DNA from: Burkholderia arboris
GTDB taxonomy: Bacteria; Pseudomonadota; Gammaproteobacteria; Burkholderiales; Burkholderiaceae
NCBI RefSeq assembly: GCF_902499125.1
Contig: NZ_CABVPX010000037.1
Location: forward strand, 1-64,000
Direction of reading: 5' to 3'
DNA length: 64,000 bases
A program made the translations under genes and the position numbers. The notes under the pieces were generated by a model, which was not told the origin of the DNA, ran no database searches, and saw only the letters and a program-made list of their open reading frames with translations. Numbering within the stretch: position 1 is the stretch's first letter; each line of letters opens with the position of its first letter. Positions 49,081 to 57,910 of the stretch are shown piece by piece.

Positions 49081-49116
49081 GATCGTCCCTGAACAATTGA
49101 ACCGATAGAGTTTAGC

Positions 49117-49443
49117 ATGTCCGATACCGATTACCTGACCCGTGCCGAGGCCGTGCTGATGGCCGTCGAGCGTACCGTCGACACCGCCAACGACGGCGAC
49201 CACGACATCGATCTCGAGCGTAACGGCAGCGTCCTGACGCTGACGTTCGAGAACGGCTCGAAGATCATCGTCAACCTGCAGCCGCCGATGAAGGAAGTGT
49301 GGATCGCCGCGAAGGCGGGTGGATTCCACTACCGTTTCATCGACGGCGAATGGCGCGATACGCGCACGGGCACCGAGTTCTTCTCGGCGCTCACCGAATA
49401 CGCGACCCAGCAGGCCGGCCTGCCGATCACGTTCGGCGCGTGA
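49117..49443 (+). CDS. cyaY: Iron-sulfur cluster protein CyaY (frataxin)
   Basis: Bacterial frataxin binds iron and modulates the IscS desulfurase in iron-sulfur cluster assembly. The 108-residue protein has the acidic first helix (YLTRAEAVLMAVERTVDTAN) and the beta-sheet core GSVLTLTFENGSKIIVNLQP, followed by KEVWIAAKAGGFHYRF. Length is normal. It is next to lptM on the opposite strand, an arrangement seen in other proteobacteria. Confidence 0.95.
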   Translation: MSDTDYLTRAEAVLMAVERTVDTANDGDHDIDLERNGSVLTLTFENGSKIIVNLQPPMKEVWIAAKAGGFHYRFIDGEWRDTRTGTEFFSALTEYATQQAGLPITFGA

Positions 49444-49480
49444 CGCGCCGGGGCCCGGATCCCGAGCATCGCAGCCAAAG

Positions 49481-49507
49481 AAAAAGCGCCCCGCGGGGCG
49501 CTTTTTT
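49481..49507. terminator. Bidirectional terminator between cyaY and ponA
   Basis: AAAAAGCGCCCC and GGGGCGCTTTTTT form a perfect palindrome with a short CG centre, with A and T runs on both sides. It serves cyaY and the converging ponA. Confidence 0.92.
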
Positions 49508-49525
49508 CATGCCCGGGGCCGGGTG

Positions 49526-51919
49526 TCAGTGGCCGCGGAACAGGTTCATGATGTCCTGCTTTTCCTGCTCGTCGACGTGCGGCACGGCCTCGTCGACGTT
49601 CTGGGCAGCCGGCGCCTGCGGCACGCCGACCGTCGACACGAAGCCGTGGCCTGGCGTGAACTCGGAGAAGTACAGCTCGCCGCCGAGCGATTCGACGCCG
49701 TCCGGCACCGTCGGCTTGAACTCGGGCACGCCCTTCAGCGCCGCGCCCATGTACTCGATCCAGACGGGCAGCGACAGGCCGCCGCCGGTTTCGCGATCGC
49801 CGAGGCTGCGCGGATTGTCGTAGCCGATCCACGCGATCGCGGCGAGCGTGTGCTGGTAGCCGGCGAACCACGCGTCGTGCGAGTCGTTCGTCGTGCCGGT
49901 CTTGCCCGCGAGGTCGGTGCGCTTCAGGATGTTGGTCCGCGCGCCCGTGCCGCGCTGCGCAACGCTTTGCAGCAGGCTGTTCATCACGTATGCGTTGCGT
50001 GCGTCGATCGCACGCGGCGCATTCTGCTCGGCGACGAGCGGCTGCGCGCGCGCGACGATCGCGCCGTTCGGATCGGTGACTTCGGCGATCAGGTACGGAT
50101 TGACGCGGTAGCCGCCGTTCGCGAACACCGAGTACGCGCCGGCCATCTGCAGCGGCGTGACCTGGCCGGCGCCGAGCGCCATCGGCAGGTAGGCCGGATG
50201 GCGCTCGGCGTCGAAGCCGAAGCGCGTGATGTACTGCTGCGCGTACTTCGTGCCGATGTGGTTCAGGATCCGGATCGACACGAGGTTGCGCGAGCGCTGC
50301 AGCGCGGTGCGCATCGACATCGGGCCTTCGAAGCCGCCGCCGTAGTTCTTCGGTTCCCACGGCTGGCCGCCCGTTTCCGCGGCGCTGAAATACAGCGGGC
50401 CGTCGTTTATCACGGTAGCCGGCCCGAGGCCCTTGTCGAGCGACGCCGAGTAGATGAACGGCTTGAACGACGAACCCGGTTGCCGCCACGCCTGCGTGAC
50501 GTGGTTGAACTTGTTCTTGTTGTAGTCGAAGCCGCCGACGAGCGAACGGATCGCGCCGTCCTGCGGGATGATCGACAGGAACGCGCCTTCAACCTGCGGC
50601 AACTGCGTGATCGACCATTTGCCGGTGTCGTTCTTCACGACGCGCACGATCGCACCGGGGCGGATGCGGCGGTTCGGCTGCGCGTTGGCCGACAGCGCGC
50701 CCGACGCGAAGCGCAGGTTGTCGCCCTCGATCGTCGCGTTGCTGCCGTCGATGAACGAGACCGTGATCTGGCGCGGGCTCGCGGCCGTGACGACCGCGGC
50801 GATCAGCTCGCCGTTGTCGGGGTGCTCGAGCAGCGCGTCGTCGATCGCCTGTTCGCGGTCGTCGGCACCGGCCGGCAGCTCGATGAAGCCTTCCGGCCCG
50901 CGATAGCCGTGGCGGCGCTCGTAATCCATGATGCCCTTGCGCAGCGCGGTGTACGCGACCTGCTGGTCGGCGGAATCGATCGTCGTGACGACGTTGAAGC
51001 CGCGCGTGTAGGTCTCCTCGCGGTACTGCGCGTACATCATCTGTCTGACCATTTCCGCGACGTACTCGGCGTGCACGCTGAAATCGCGGCCCGGGCCCTT
51101 GACGACGAGCGGCTGCGCGACGGCTTCGTCGTACTGTTCGCGCGTGATGAAGTTCAGCTCCAGCATGCGCTGCAGGATGTATTCCTGGCGCACCTTCGCG
51201 CGCTTCGGATTGACGACCGGGTTATACGCGGACGGCGCCTTCGGCAGCCCCGCGAGCATCGCCGCTTCCGCGAGCGTGATGTCCTTCAGGTCCTTGCCGA
51301 AATAGACCCGCGCGGCGCTCGCGAAACCATACGCGCGCTGGCCGAGATAGATCTGATTCATGTAGACCTCGAGAATCTGATCCTTCGTCAGCGCACGCTC
51401 GATCCGGTACGCGAGCAGCATCTCGTAGATCTTGCGCGTGTAGGTCTTTTCGCTCGACAGGAAGAAGTTGCGTGCGACCTGCATCGTGATCGTGCTCGCG
51501 CCTTGCGACGCGTGGCCGTTCGTCAGCGCGACGAAGCCGGCGCGGATGATGCCGGTGAGGTCGACGCCGCCGTGATCGTAGAAGCGCGCGTCCTCGATCG
51601 CGAGGATCGCCTTCTTCAGCGAGTCGGGCACGTCCTTGAAATGGACGACGTCGCGGCGCTCCTCGCCGAATTCGCCGATCAGCACGTGATCGGACGTATA
51701 GATGCGCAGCGGCACCTTCGGGCGGTAGTCGGTCAGCGCGTCGAGCGACGGCATGTTCGGCCAGGCGACGACGAGCGCGTAGCCGAGCACGAGGCCGCCG
51801 GCCACGACGAGGGCCACGCACATCGCGGCGAAGCCGAGCAGGACTTTTTGCCACCAGGGCCGCTTCTTCGGCTCCGGGGCGGGAGGCGGGGACGTAGGAG
51901 TCGTGGATTGCATAGGCAT
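49526..51919 (-). CDS. ponA: Penicillin-binding protein 1A (bifunctional peptidoglycan synthase)
   Basis: A class A PBP that polymerises glycan strands and crosslinks them. The 797-residue protein has a cytoplasmic Pro-rich tail, one membrane helix near residues 25-50, and a GT51 glycosyltransferase domain (AIEDARFYDHGGVD, GASTITMQVARNFFL, KIYEMLLAYRIE). An OB-like insert follows, then a transpeptidase domain with the SxxK serine in RQPGSSFKPFIYS, SRN and KTGTT. It diverges from pilM with 220 bp between, an arrangement conserved in gammaproteobacteria (mrcA/ponA with pilMNOPQ). Also named mrcA. Confidence 0.96.
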   Translation of the reverse strand: MPMQSTTPTSPPPAPEPKKRPWWQKVLLGFAAMCVALVVAGGLVLGYALVVAWPNMPSLDALTDYRPKVPLRIYTSDHVLIGEFGEERRDVVHFKDVPDSLKKAILAIEDARFYDHGGVDLTGIIRAGFVALTNGHASQGASTITMQVARNFFLSSEKTYTRKIYEMLLAYRIERALTKDQILEVYMNQIYLGQRAYGFASAARVYFGKDLKDITLAEAAMLAGLPKAPSAYNPVVNPKRAKVRQEYILQRMLELNFITREQYDEAVAQPLVVKGPGRDFSVHAEYVAEMVRQMMYAQYREETYTRGFNVVTTIDSADQQVAYTALRKGIMDYERRHGYRGPEGFIELPAGADDREQAIDDALLEHPDNGELIAAVVTAASPRQITVSFIDGSNATIEGDNLRFASGALSANAQPNRRIRPGAIVRVVKNDTGKWSITQLPQVEGAFLSIIPQDGAIRSLVGGFDYNKNKFNHVTQAWRQPGSSFKPFIYSASLDKGLGPATVINDGPLYFSAAETGGQPWEPKNYGGGFEGPMSMRTALQRSRNLVSIRILNHIGTKYAQQYITRFGFDAERHPAYLPMALGAGQVTPLQMAGAYSVFANGGYRVNPYLIAEVTDPNGAIVARAQPLVAEQNAPRAIDARNAYVMNSLLQSVAQRGTGARTNILKRTDLAGKTGTTNDSHDAWFAGYQHTLAAIAWIGYDNPRSLGDRETGGGLSLPVWIEYMGAALKGVPEFKPTVPDGVESLGGELYFSEFTPGHGFVSTVGVPQAPAAQNVDEAVPHVDEQEKQDIMNLFRGH

Positions 51920-52139
51920 ACCGGAAAACAGTCCCGCGATTATAGCTGCCCGGTAAGACCGGTCCTGACGCGGTGGCCGCCCGCGGGAAAGCCGCGGGTT
52001 GGCGTGCTGCCAGCATAACCCTTGCGCGGCCGCCGCAAGCCGATGCTGGCCGTTCGGCCGACTGTCGGCCGCGCGCGCCGCTTTGCAGAATCAGGTCTCG
52101 GAAACGCGGCATGGGCCGCGACGATTTCGGGAGGCGGGC

Positions 52140-53063
52140 ATGACGGGACGATGGGTGGCGCGGTTCGCGCAGGGCAGGCACCGGTCGACGGGAATCGACG
52201 TCGGGGCGAACGAGGTGAGGGTGGCCGTGCTGAGCCGGCGCGGCAGGGACGCGGAGGTGCGCGTCGAGGGGCTCGAGCGGGAGCCGGTCGGGCTGGCGGG
52301 CGGGCCGGAAGACGCGCGCTGGGCAGCGGTCGCGCGGTCGCTGGCGGCAGCGGTGTCGCGGTTGTCGGCGGCGGACGTGCGGTGCGACACGCGCGGCGTG
52401 ATGGCGTTGCACGATGACGAGATGCGTACCGCGACGCTCGACCTGGCCGGGCGGGACGATATCCCGGACGCCGCGCGGCAGGCGGCCGAACGCATCTCGG
52501 GGCTGGCGCCGGACAGTCTCGCGTTTGACTGGCGGCACTACGGCGGCGCGCGGTCCGGCGAGATCGCGGTGGCCGTGGCTCCGCTCGTGCTGCTCGGGCG
52601 GCGGATCGACGCGGCCGCGCAGGCCGGTATCGACCTGACGGTGATCGATGGCGAGTCGGCCGCCGTGCTGCGCGCGTTGCGCTATGCCGCGCAGTTCGAA
52701 CTCGATGCGCAGGGCGCCTACTCCGTGCTCTGGTTCTGCGACTCGGGCGTGCGCGCCTGGCGCGTCGAAGGCTCGCTGGCCGTCCCGGTGCTCACGCTGT
52801 CCGGCACGCTGCAGGAGGCGCTTCCCGATGCGTTGCGCCAGCGCCCGTTCGGGGCTGTGCGTTGCGTATTCGTCGCCGGGGATGAGCGGTGTATCGCCCG
52901 CTTCGAGACGTCCTTCGCCGAGATTGGCGACGTGCTCGGCGCGGCAGTGGTGCCATTCGACTGCACGGGCTGGGACGGGCAGCCGCGCGTGCCTGCCGGC
53001 ATGCCGGGCGGCCCGGCGTTCGCCGTCGCGTTCGGGCTGGCATTGCGCGGGGTGTGGAAATGA
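52140..53063 (+). CDS. pilM: Type IV pilus assembly protein PilM
   Basis: PilM is the actin-like cytoplasmic ATPase-fold protein that binds the PilN N-terminus. I start at the ATG at 52140 with GGGAGGCGGG upstream, giving 307 residues. The nucleotide-binding motif STGIDVGANEVRVAVLSRRG is near residue 17 and the C-terminal helix PAFAVAFGLALRG is typical. It is shorter than Pseudomonas PilM (354). Its TGA overlaps the pilN start. Confidence 0.85.
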   Translation: MTGRWVARFAQGRHRSTGIDVGANEVRVAVLSRRGRDAEVRVEGLEREPVGLAGGPEDARWAAVARSLAAAVSRLSAADVRCDTRGVMALHDDEMRTATLDLAGRDDIPDAARQAAERISGLAPDSLAFDWRHYGGARSGEIAVAVAPLVLLGRRIDAAAQAGIDLTVIDGESAAVLRALRYAAQFELDAQGAYSVLWFCDSGVRAWRVEGSLAVPVLTLSGTLQEALPDALRQRPFGAVRCVFVAGDERCIARFETSFAEIGDVLGAAVVPFDCTGWDGQPRVPAGMPGGPAFAVAFGLALRGVWK

Positions 53064-53710
53064 TGGCCGGTTGTGCGGCGTCGGCAAGCGTGAGCGACGC
53101 GGCTGCGGCCGATCCGGCGGCGCTCGGCGGCTTCAACCTGCTGCCGTACCGCGAGCGGTTGGCGCAGGCGTTGCGGCGTCGCCGGGCCGTGCAGTGCGGC
53201 GCGGCGATCCTGCTCGGCGTGCTCGGCACCGGCCTGTGGACGGGCGCTGCCGTGTTGTCGCGGTGGCGGGTGGATGCCGAGCGGTCAAGCGTGGAGGCTC
53301 GGCTGCGGCAGTGGCAGCCATTGGTGGCGGCGGCGACGCGTGCCGCCAATGCAGCCGACGCCATCGCGCAGCGCGATGCGCAGGCAACGGCGCTTGCCGC
53401 GCCTTACCACCGCGTTGCCGGGCTGTTGGCAACCCTGACGCAGGTGCACACCGATCGTGTCCGGCTTGACGCGCTACGCGTGACATCGACCGGTGCCGTG
53501 CTCGATGCGCGCGCCGGGAGTTACCGGGCGGCCGCCCGGTGGCTCGCCGCGGTGGCGCGCGAACAGCGTGGCTGGCGGGTCGATATGGAGGCATTGAAAC
53601 CTGCTTCGGATACGCCGGCTTCCACGGCCGGGATGCCATTCCGGTTCTCGGTTCAACTGCGCTGGCACGACGCGATGCCGTCGCGGAAGGCGGCGGGAGG
53701 TGGCGCATGA
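53060..53710 (+). CDS. pilN: Type IV pilus assembly protein PilN
   Basis: PilN is an inner-membrane protein linking PilM to PilO. Starting at ATG 53060 (or the next codon, 53063) gives 216 or 215 residues. The PilM-binding motif GFNLLPYRERL appears near residue 23, later than usual because of a 20-residue Ala-rich extension. One membrane helix follows (AVQCGAAILLGVLGTGLWTGA), then a coiled coil and a ferredoxin-like periplasmic domain. It overlaps both neighbours by 4 bases. Confidence 0.83.
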   Translation: MMAGCAASASVSDAAAADPAALGGFNLLPYRERLAQALRRRRAVQCGAAILLGVLGTGLWTGAAVLSRWRVDAERSSVEARLRQWQPLVAAATRAANAADAIAQRDAQATALAAPYHRVAGLLATLTQVHTDRVRLDALRVTSTGAVLDARAGSYRAAARWLAAVAREQRGWRVDMEALKPASDTPASTAGMPFRFSVQLRWHDAMPSRKAAGGGA

Positions 53711-54573
53711 CGTCGCTGACGCATCTGCCGGCGCTGCGCGGCGACACCCGGCCGGGCGGCAGGCTGCGCGTGTCGCCGGCGGTTGCACATGCCGCCGGTT
53801 GCGCACTGGCATTCGCGGCCGTGCTGGCAGGCGGCATTCATCTGGCGAATGCGGCCGACTGGAGCGGGCTGGCGCAGGGTCGCGTGTTGCTGGCCGCCGC
53901 GCAGGCGCGTGCGGCCGACGCGCAGCGCGTGCTTGCGTCCGCTGGGCAACGGCGCGACGGACATCGCGCGTCAGCGCGCGACGATCGCTTGCCGCACACG
54001 CCGGAGTGGGCCGCGCTGATGCTGGAACTGGCCGATCTCGCTGCGTCGAGCGGGCTGCACGGCGTATCGATCGAGCCGCAGCACACCGATGGCGCGGCGC
54101 CGGACGACCGGCGCACCGTGCGCATCGTCGCGGATGGCGGCTTTCGCGCGTTGCTGCATCTGGTTGGCGCGCTGCCGCGCTTCCCGGTACTGGCGGTACC
54201 GTCGGCGTTGCGTGTCGAGCGTGGCATGCCGGCGGCGCGGGTGGAAATGTCCGTCGACGTGTTTCCGGCGCTGCCGGCGATACCGGCCGCCGATGGCAAC
54301 GTGCCGGTTCGCGCCGCTGCGCTCGACGCCGATCCGTTCGGCGAGGCCGGCCAGGTCGAGGCGGCGGGGCGGGCGGCCCGCCTCGCCGGCACGATTCGCG
54401 ACGCGCATGCCGGTCTTGCGTTGTTCGACGACGGCGACGGCGCGTTCACGGCGATGGTGCCGGGCGAGGTGCTCGGGGCCGCACGCCTGGTGCGTGTCGA
54501 CCCGGCGGCCGTGACGCTCGCGACGGCGGACGGATCGCGCCGGCTCGTCCTGGACGACGGAGGTCAGCCATGA
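53707..54573 (+). CDS. PilO with a PilP-like C-terminal domain (probable fusion)
   Basis: The 288-residue product has one membrane helix (about 26-46), a coiled coil, and a PilO-type domain (TPEWAALMLELADLAASSGL near residue 100; FRALLHLVGALPRFPVLAVP near 150). Residues from about 226 to the end, RLAGTIRDAHAGLALFDDGD, then FTAMVPGEVLGAARLVRVDP, resemble the C-terminal beta domain of PilP, which normally is a separate lipoprotein touching PilQ. No pilP gene lies between this gene and pilQ, and their codons overlap (ATGA). So I read it as a PilO-PilP fusion; the PilP part is an inference from weak similarity. Confidence 0.7.
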   Translation: MTSLTHLPALRGDTRPGGRLRVSPAVAHAAGCALAFAAVLAGGIHLANAADWSGLAQGRVLLAAAQARAADAQRVLASAGQRRDGHRASARDDRLPHTPEWAALMLELADLAASSGLHGVSIEPQHTDGAAPDDRRTVRIVADGGFRALLHLVGALPRFPVLAVPSALRVERGMPAARVEMSVDVFPALPAIPAADGNVPVRAAALDADPFGEAGQVEAAGRAARLAGTIRDAHAGLALFDDGDGAFTAMVPGEVLGAARLVRVDPAAVTLATADGSRRLVLDDGGQP

Positions 54574-56198
54574 CGAAGCACGGTTGTTGGGTGCTGGCGA
54601 TCTGGGCCGGCGTGGCGGCGGCCGGAGCCGAAGCATCGTTGCCGCCGCTGCCGACTGCCTGGCCTGCAGGGTCGACGGAGGGGCCGGGTTTGCCGCTGCC
54701 GTCCGACGGCATGGCAACCGGTGCGGGAGACGCGGTATCGGATGAAGCCGGCCCGCCGCCGTTCGACTGGATCACCCGCGCGGCCCGTCAGGCGGAAGCC
54801 GCTGTGCCGGCCCCCGCGCTGGAGGGGCCGCCGATCCCGCTGGCGCCGCCGGCCCGGATGAGCGACGCCGCGGCGCGCCAACCGGGCGATGCGGACGATG
54901 CGCGGCGGATCTCGCTGAATCTGCAGGGCGCCGGGCTCGCGGCCGCGTTCGACGCGTTCGCACGGTTCACGGGGCTCAATATCGTCGTCGGCGAGCAGGT
55001 GCGCGGCACGGTGACGTTACGTCTGAACAATGTGCGCTGGCGCGAGGCCTTCGACACGCTGCTCGACACACACGGGCTCGCGATGTCCCGGCGAGGTAAC
55101 GTGATATGGGTCACACCGGCGGCCGATCTGGCCGCGCGCGAACGCGAGCGCTTCGAAATGCATGCGCGGGCCGCCGATCTGGAGCCGCTCGCGAGCCGGA
55201 CGTTCGCGCTGCACTATCCGCGCGCGCAGGACGTGCAACGGCTGCTGGCCGGCGCGACCGGCCAGCGCCTGCTGTCGAAACGCGGCGCCGCGGCGGCTGA
55301 TCCGCGCACGAACCTGCTGTTCGTCACCGATCTTGCGCCGCGCATCGCGCAGATCGCGGGTCTGATCGACGCGATCGACCGGCCGTCCCGTCAGGTCCGG
55401 ATCGAGGCCCGCATCGTCGAGGGCGAGCAGGGCTTCTCGCGCAACCTCGGCGCTCGAGTCGCGCTGCGTGCGCAGGGGCGGCCGTCGTCGGGCGAGAGCG
55501 CCACGTTCACGGCCGACGCGCGCAACGCACTCGACCTGGCCGCGCGTCCGCTCGGCGGCTTCGACGCGGCGACCGCCGGCTTCACGCTGTTCGCCGCGCC
55601 GCTCAGCCGGGTACTCGACGTCGAATTGAGCGCGCTGGAGGCGCAGGGGCGGGGCCAGATCGTGTCGCGTCCGCGCGTGGTGACGGCCGACCGCGTCAAG
55701 GCCATCGTCGAGCAAGGCTCCGAGCTGCCGTATCAGGCGAAGGTGGGCAACGGCATGAGCGGCGTGCAGTTCCGCCGCGCGACGCTCAAGCTCGAGGTCG
55801 AGCCCCAGATCACGCCGGACGGCCGCGTGGTGCTCGATCTCGACGTGACGAAGGACAGCGTCGGCGAGCCGACCGCGGCCGGCCCCGCCATCCATACGAA
55901 GCATGTCCAGACGCGCGTCGAGGTCGAGAATGGCGGGACGGTCGCGATCGGCGGCATCTATGAGCAACTGAACCGGAACGATGTGACGCGCGTGCCGCTC
56001 TTGGGCAAAATACCGTTTCTGGGCGCGCTTTTCCGGCACCGCGCGCAGCGCGACCAGCGCAACGAACTGGTCGTGTTCATCACGCCGACCGTCGTCGATG
56101 CGCGCTGCGATGCGCGCGGCGCGGGCGACGCGGACGCCGATAAAACGGGGCCGGAAGCCGCCGGCGCAGGCTCGACAAGGCAGCCGCTTTGCCAGTAA
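54570..56198 (+). CDS. pilQ: Type IV pilus secretin PilQ
   Basis: PilQ forms the outer-membrane pore for pili or DNA uptake. The 542-residue protein has a signal peptide (MTKHGCWVLAIWAGVAAAGA), a Pro/Ala-rich linker, and an STN-like domain with ISLNLQGAGLAAAFDAFARF, then LNIVVGEQVRGTVTLRLNNV near residue 125. An N1 domain follows near residues 210-270, then the secretin core with VPLLGKIPFLGALFRHR and ELVVFITPTVVD. It is shorter than typical PilQ (about 700) and I see no AMIN peptidoglycan-binding domain at the N-terminus. Confidence 0.88.
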   Translation: MTKHGCWVLAIWAGVAAAGAEASLPPLPTAWPAGSTEGPGLPLPSDGMATGAGDAVSDEAGPPPFDWITRAARQAEAAVPAPALEGPPIPLAPPARMSDAAARQPGDADDARRISLNLQGAGLAAAFDAFARFTGLNIVVGEQVRGTVTLRLNNVRWREAFDTLLDTHGLAMSRRGNVIWVTPAADLAARERERFEMHARAADLEPLASRTFALHYPRAQDVQRLLAGATGQRLLSKRGAAAADPRTNLLFVTDLAPRIAQIAGLIDAIDRPSRQVRIEARIVEGEQGFSRNLGARVALRAQGRPSSGESATFTADARNALDLAARPLGGFDAATAGFTLFAAPLSRVLDVELSALEAQGRGQIVSRPRVVTADRVKAIVEQGSELPYQAKVGNGMSGVQFRRATLKLEVEPQITPDGRVVLDLDVTKDSVGEPTAAGPAIHTKHVQTRVEVENGGTVAIGGIYEQLNRNDVTRVPLLGKIPFLGALFRHRAQRDQRNELVVFITPTVVDARCDARGAGDADADKTGPEAAGAGSTRQPLCQ

Positions 56199-56238
56199 GC
56201 TGCGCCACACACCAGCAAGATTCAAGCAGAGGAAGCCG

Positions 56239-56793
56239 TTGCAAGCGCGGGACCCACATGCAAACGTATTTTTCGTCGGCCTTATGGGAGCGGGTAAGAC
56301 CACCGTGGGCCGTGCGGTCGCGCGTCGTCTCGACAGGACGTTCTTCGACTCCGACCACGAAATCGAGGCCCGCACGGGCGCGCGCATTCCCGTGATCTTC
56401 GAGATGGAGGGCGAGGCCGGGTTTCGCGATCGCGAAACGCAGGTGATCGCCGATCTCACGCAGCGCGAGAACATCGTGCTTGCGACGGGCGGTGGCGCGG
56501 TGCTGCGCCCGGAAAATCGCGACTGCCTGAAAAGCAACGGCATCGTCGTCTACCTGCGCGCCAATCCGCACGATCTGTGGCTGCGCACGCGCAAGGACAA
56601 GAACCGCCCGCTGCTGCAGACCGAAGATCCGAAGGGGCGTCTCGAAGCGCTGTACGAAGTGCGCGACCCGCTGTACCGCGAATGCGCGGATTTCGTCATC
56701 GAGACCGGCCGTCCGTCGGTCAACGGTCTCGTCAACATGGTGCTGATGCAACTCGAACTGGCGGGCGTCATCGCCAAGCCTCTACAAGCATGA
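56239..56793 (+). CDS. aroK: Shikimate kinase
   Basis: AroK phosphorylates shikimate in the aromatic amino acid pathway. The start is most likely TTG at 56239 (MQARDPHANVFFVGLMGAGK), with AGGA 5 bases upstream and 184 residues; no ATG lies between it and the P-loop. Motifs are GLMGAGKTT (14-22), the shikimate-binding DSDHEIEARTGARIPVIFE and ATGGGAVLR, and the lid RKDKNRPLL. It follows pilQ by 40 bp and overlaps aroB by 4, the order seen in Pseudomonas too. Confidence 0.94.
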   Translation: MQARDPHANVFFVGLMGAGKTTVGRAVARRLDRTFFDSDHEIEARTGARIPVIFEMEGEAGFRDRETQVIADLTQRENIVLATGGGAVLRPENRDCLKSNGIVVYLRANPHDLWLRTRKDKNRPLLQTEDPKGRLEALYEVRDPLYRECADFVIETGRPSVNGLVNMVLMQLELAGVIAKPLQA

Positions 56794-57869
56794 TTACTGT
56801 CAACGTCGATCTGGGCGACCGCGCCTATCCGATTCACATTGGTGCCGGCCTGATCGGCCGCACCGAGCTGTTCGCGCCTCACATCAAGGGTTCGTCCGTC
56901 ACGATCGTCACGAACACGACGGTTGATCCGCTCTACGGCGACGCGTTGCGCGCGGCGCTCGCGCCGCTCGGCAAGCGCGTGTCGACGGTCGTGCTGCCGG
57001 ATGGCGAGGCGTACAAGAACTGGGAAACGCTGAACCTGATCTTCGACGGCCTGCTGACCGATCACGCGGACCGCAAGACGACGCTCGTCGCGCTCGGCGG
57101 CGGCGTGGTCGGCGACATGACGGGCTTTGCCGCCGCGTGCTACATGCGCGGCGTGCCGTTCATCCAGGTGCCGACGACGCTGCTGTCGCAGGTCGATTCG
57201 TCGGTCGGCGGCAAGACGGGCATCAACCACCCGCTCGGCAAGAACATGATCGGCGCGTTCTACCAGCCGCAAGCCGTGATCGCGGACATCGGCGCGCTGA
57301 CGACGCTGCCCGATCGCGAACTGGCGGCGGGCGTCGCCGAGATCATCAAGACCGGCGCGATCGCCGATGCGGCGTTCTTCGACTGGATCGAGGCGAACGT
57401 CGACGCGCTGAACCGTCGCGAGCCGGCGGCGCTCGCGCACGCGGTGAAGCGTTCGTGCGAGATCAAGGCGAGCGTCGTCGCGGCCGACGAGCGCGAAGGC
57501 GGCCTGCGCGCGATCCTGAATTTCGGCCACACGTTCGGCCACGCGATCGAGGCCGGGCTCGGCTACGGCGAGTGGCTGCATGGCGAGGCGGTCGGCTGCG
57601 GGATGGTGATGGCCGGCGACCTGTCGGTGCGGCTCGGGCTCTTCGACGAAGCATCGCGGCAGCGTCTCGACGCGGTGATCGCGGCTGCGCACCTGCCGAC
57701 CCGAGCGCCCGCGCTCGGCGACGCGCGCTACATGGACTTGATGCGCGTCGACAAGAAAGCCGAGGCCGGCGCGATCAAATTCATCCTGTTGAAGCGATTC
57801 GGGGATACGCTGATCACGCAGGCGCCGGACGAAGCCGTATTCGCTACACTGGCGCAGACGACCCGCTAA
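56790..57869 (+). CDS. aroB: 3-Dehydroquinate synthase
   Basis: AroB converts DAHP to 3-dehydroquinate. I take the ATG at 56790, overlapping the aroK stop (ATGA), which gives 359 residues. Landmarks are LPDGEAYKNWETL, the NAD-binding ALGGGVVGDMTGFAAACYMR, PTTLLSQVDSSVGGKTGINH, and zinc ligands in FGHTFGHAIEAGLGYGEWLH. A longer in-frame reading back into aroK is not family-like. Confidence 0.97.
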   Translation: MITVNVDLGDRAYPIHIGAGLIGRTELFAPHIKGSSVTIVTNTTVDPLYGDALRAALAPLGKRVSTVVLPDGEAYKNWETLNLIFDGLLTDHADRKTTLVALGGGVVGDMTGFAAACYMRGVPFIQVPTTLLSQVDSSVGGKTGINHPLGKNMIGAFYQPQAVIADIGALTTLPDRELAAGVAEIIKTGAIADAAFFDWIEANVDALNRREPAALAHAVKRSCEIKASVVAADEREGGLRAILNFGHTFGHAIEAGLGYGEWLHGEAVGCGMVMAGDLSVRLGLFDEASRQRLDAVIAAAHLPTRAPALGDARYMDLMRVDKKAEAGAIKFILLKRFGDTLITQAPDEAVFATLAQTTR

Positions 57870-57910
57870 CGGCGGCCCGGATGCCCCGGCGCCCCTGACA
57901 TGGAGGAGAC

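Noticed and set aside
49319..52018. Plus-strand open frame of 899 codons opposite ponA
   Set aside because: The product is Arg/Ala/Asp-rich without motifs, and the minus strand encodes a complete PBP1a with all catalytic motifs.
51920..52139. Possible small gene in the ponA-pilM spacer
   Set aside because: Short frames exist but lack a ribosome site and family features. The spacer is simply the divergent promoter region.
53700..56198. An 832-codon reading that includes pilQ
   Set aside because: The part before 54570 is a shadow of the PilO-PilP gene. The PilQ start at 54570 overlaps the previous stop in the ATGA manner used across this operon.
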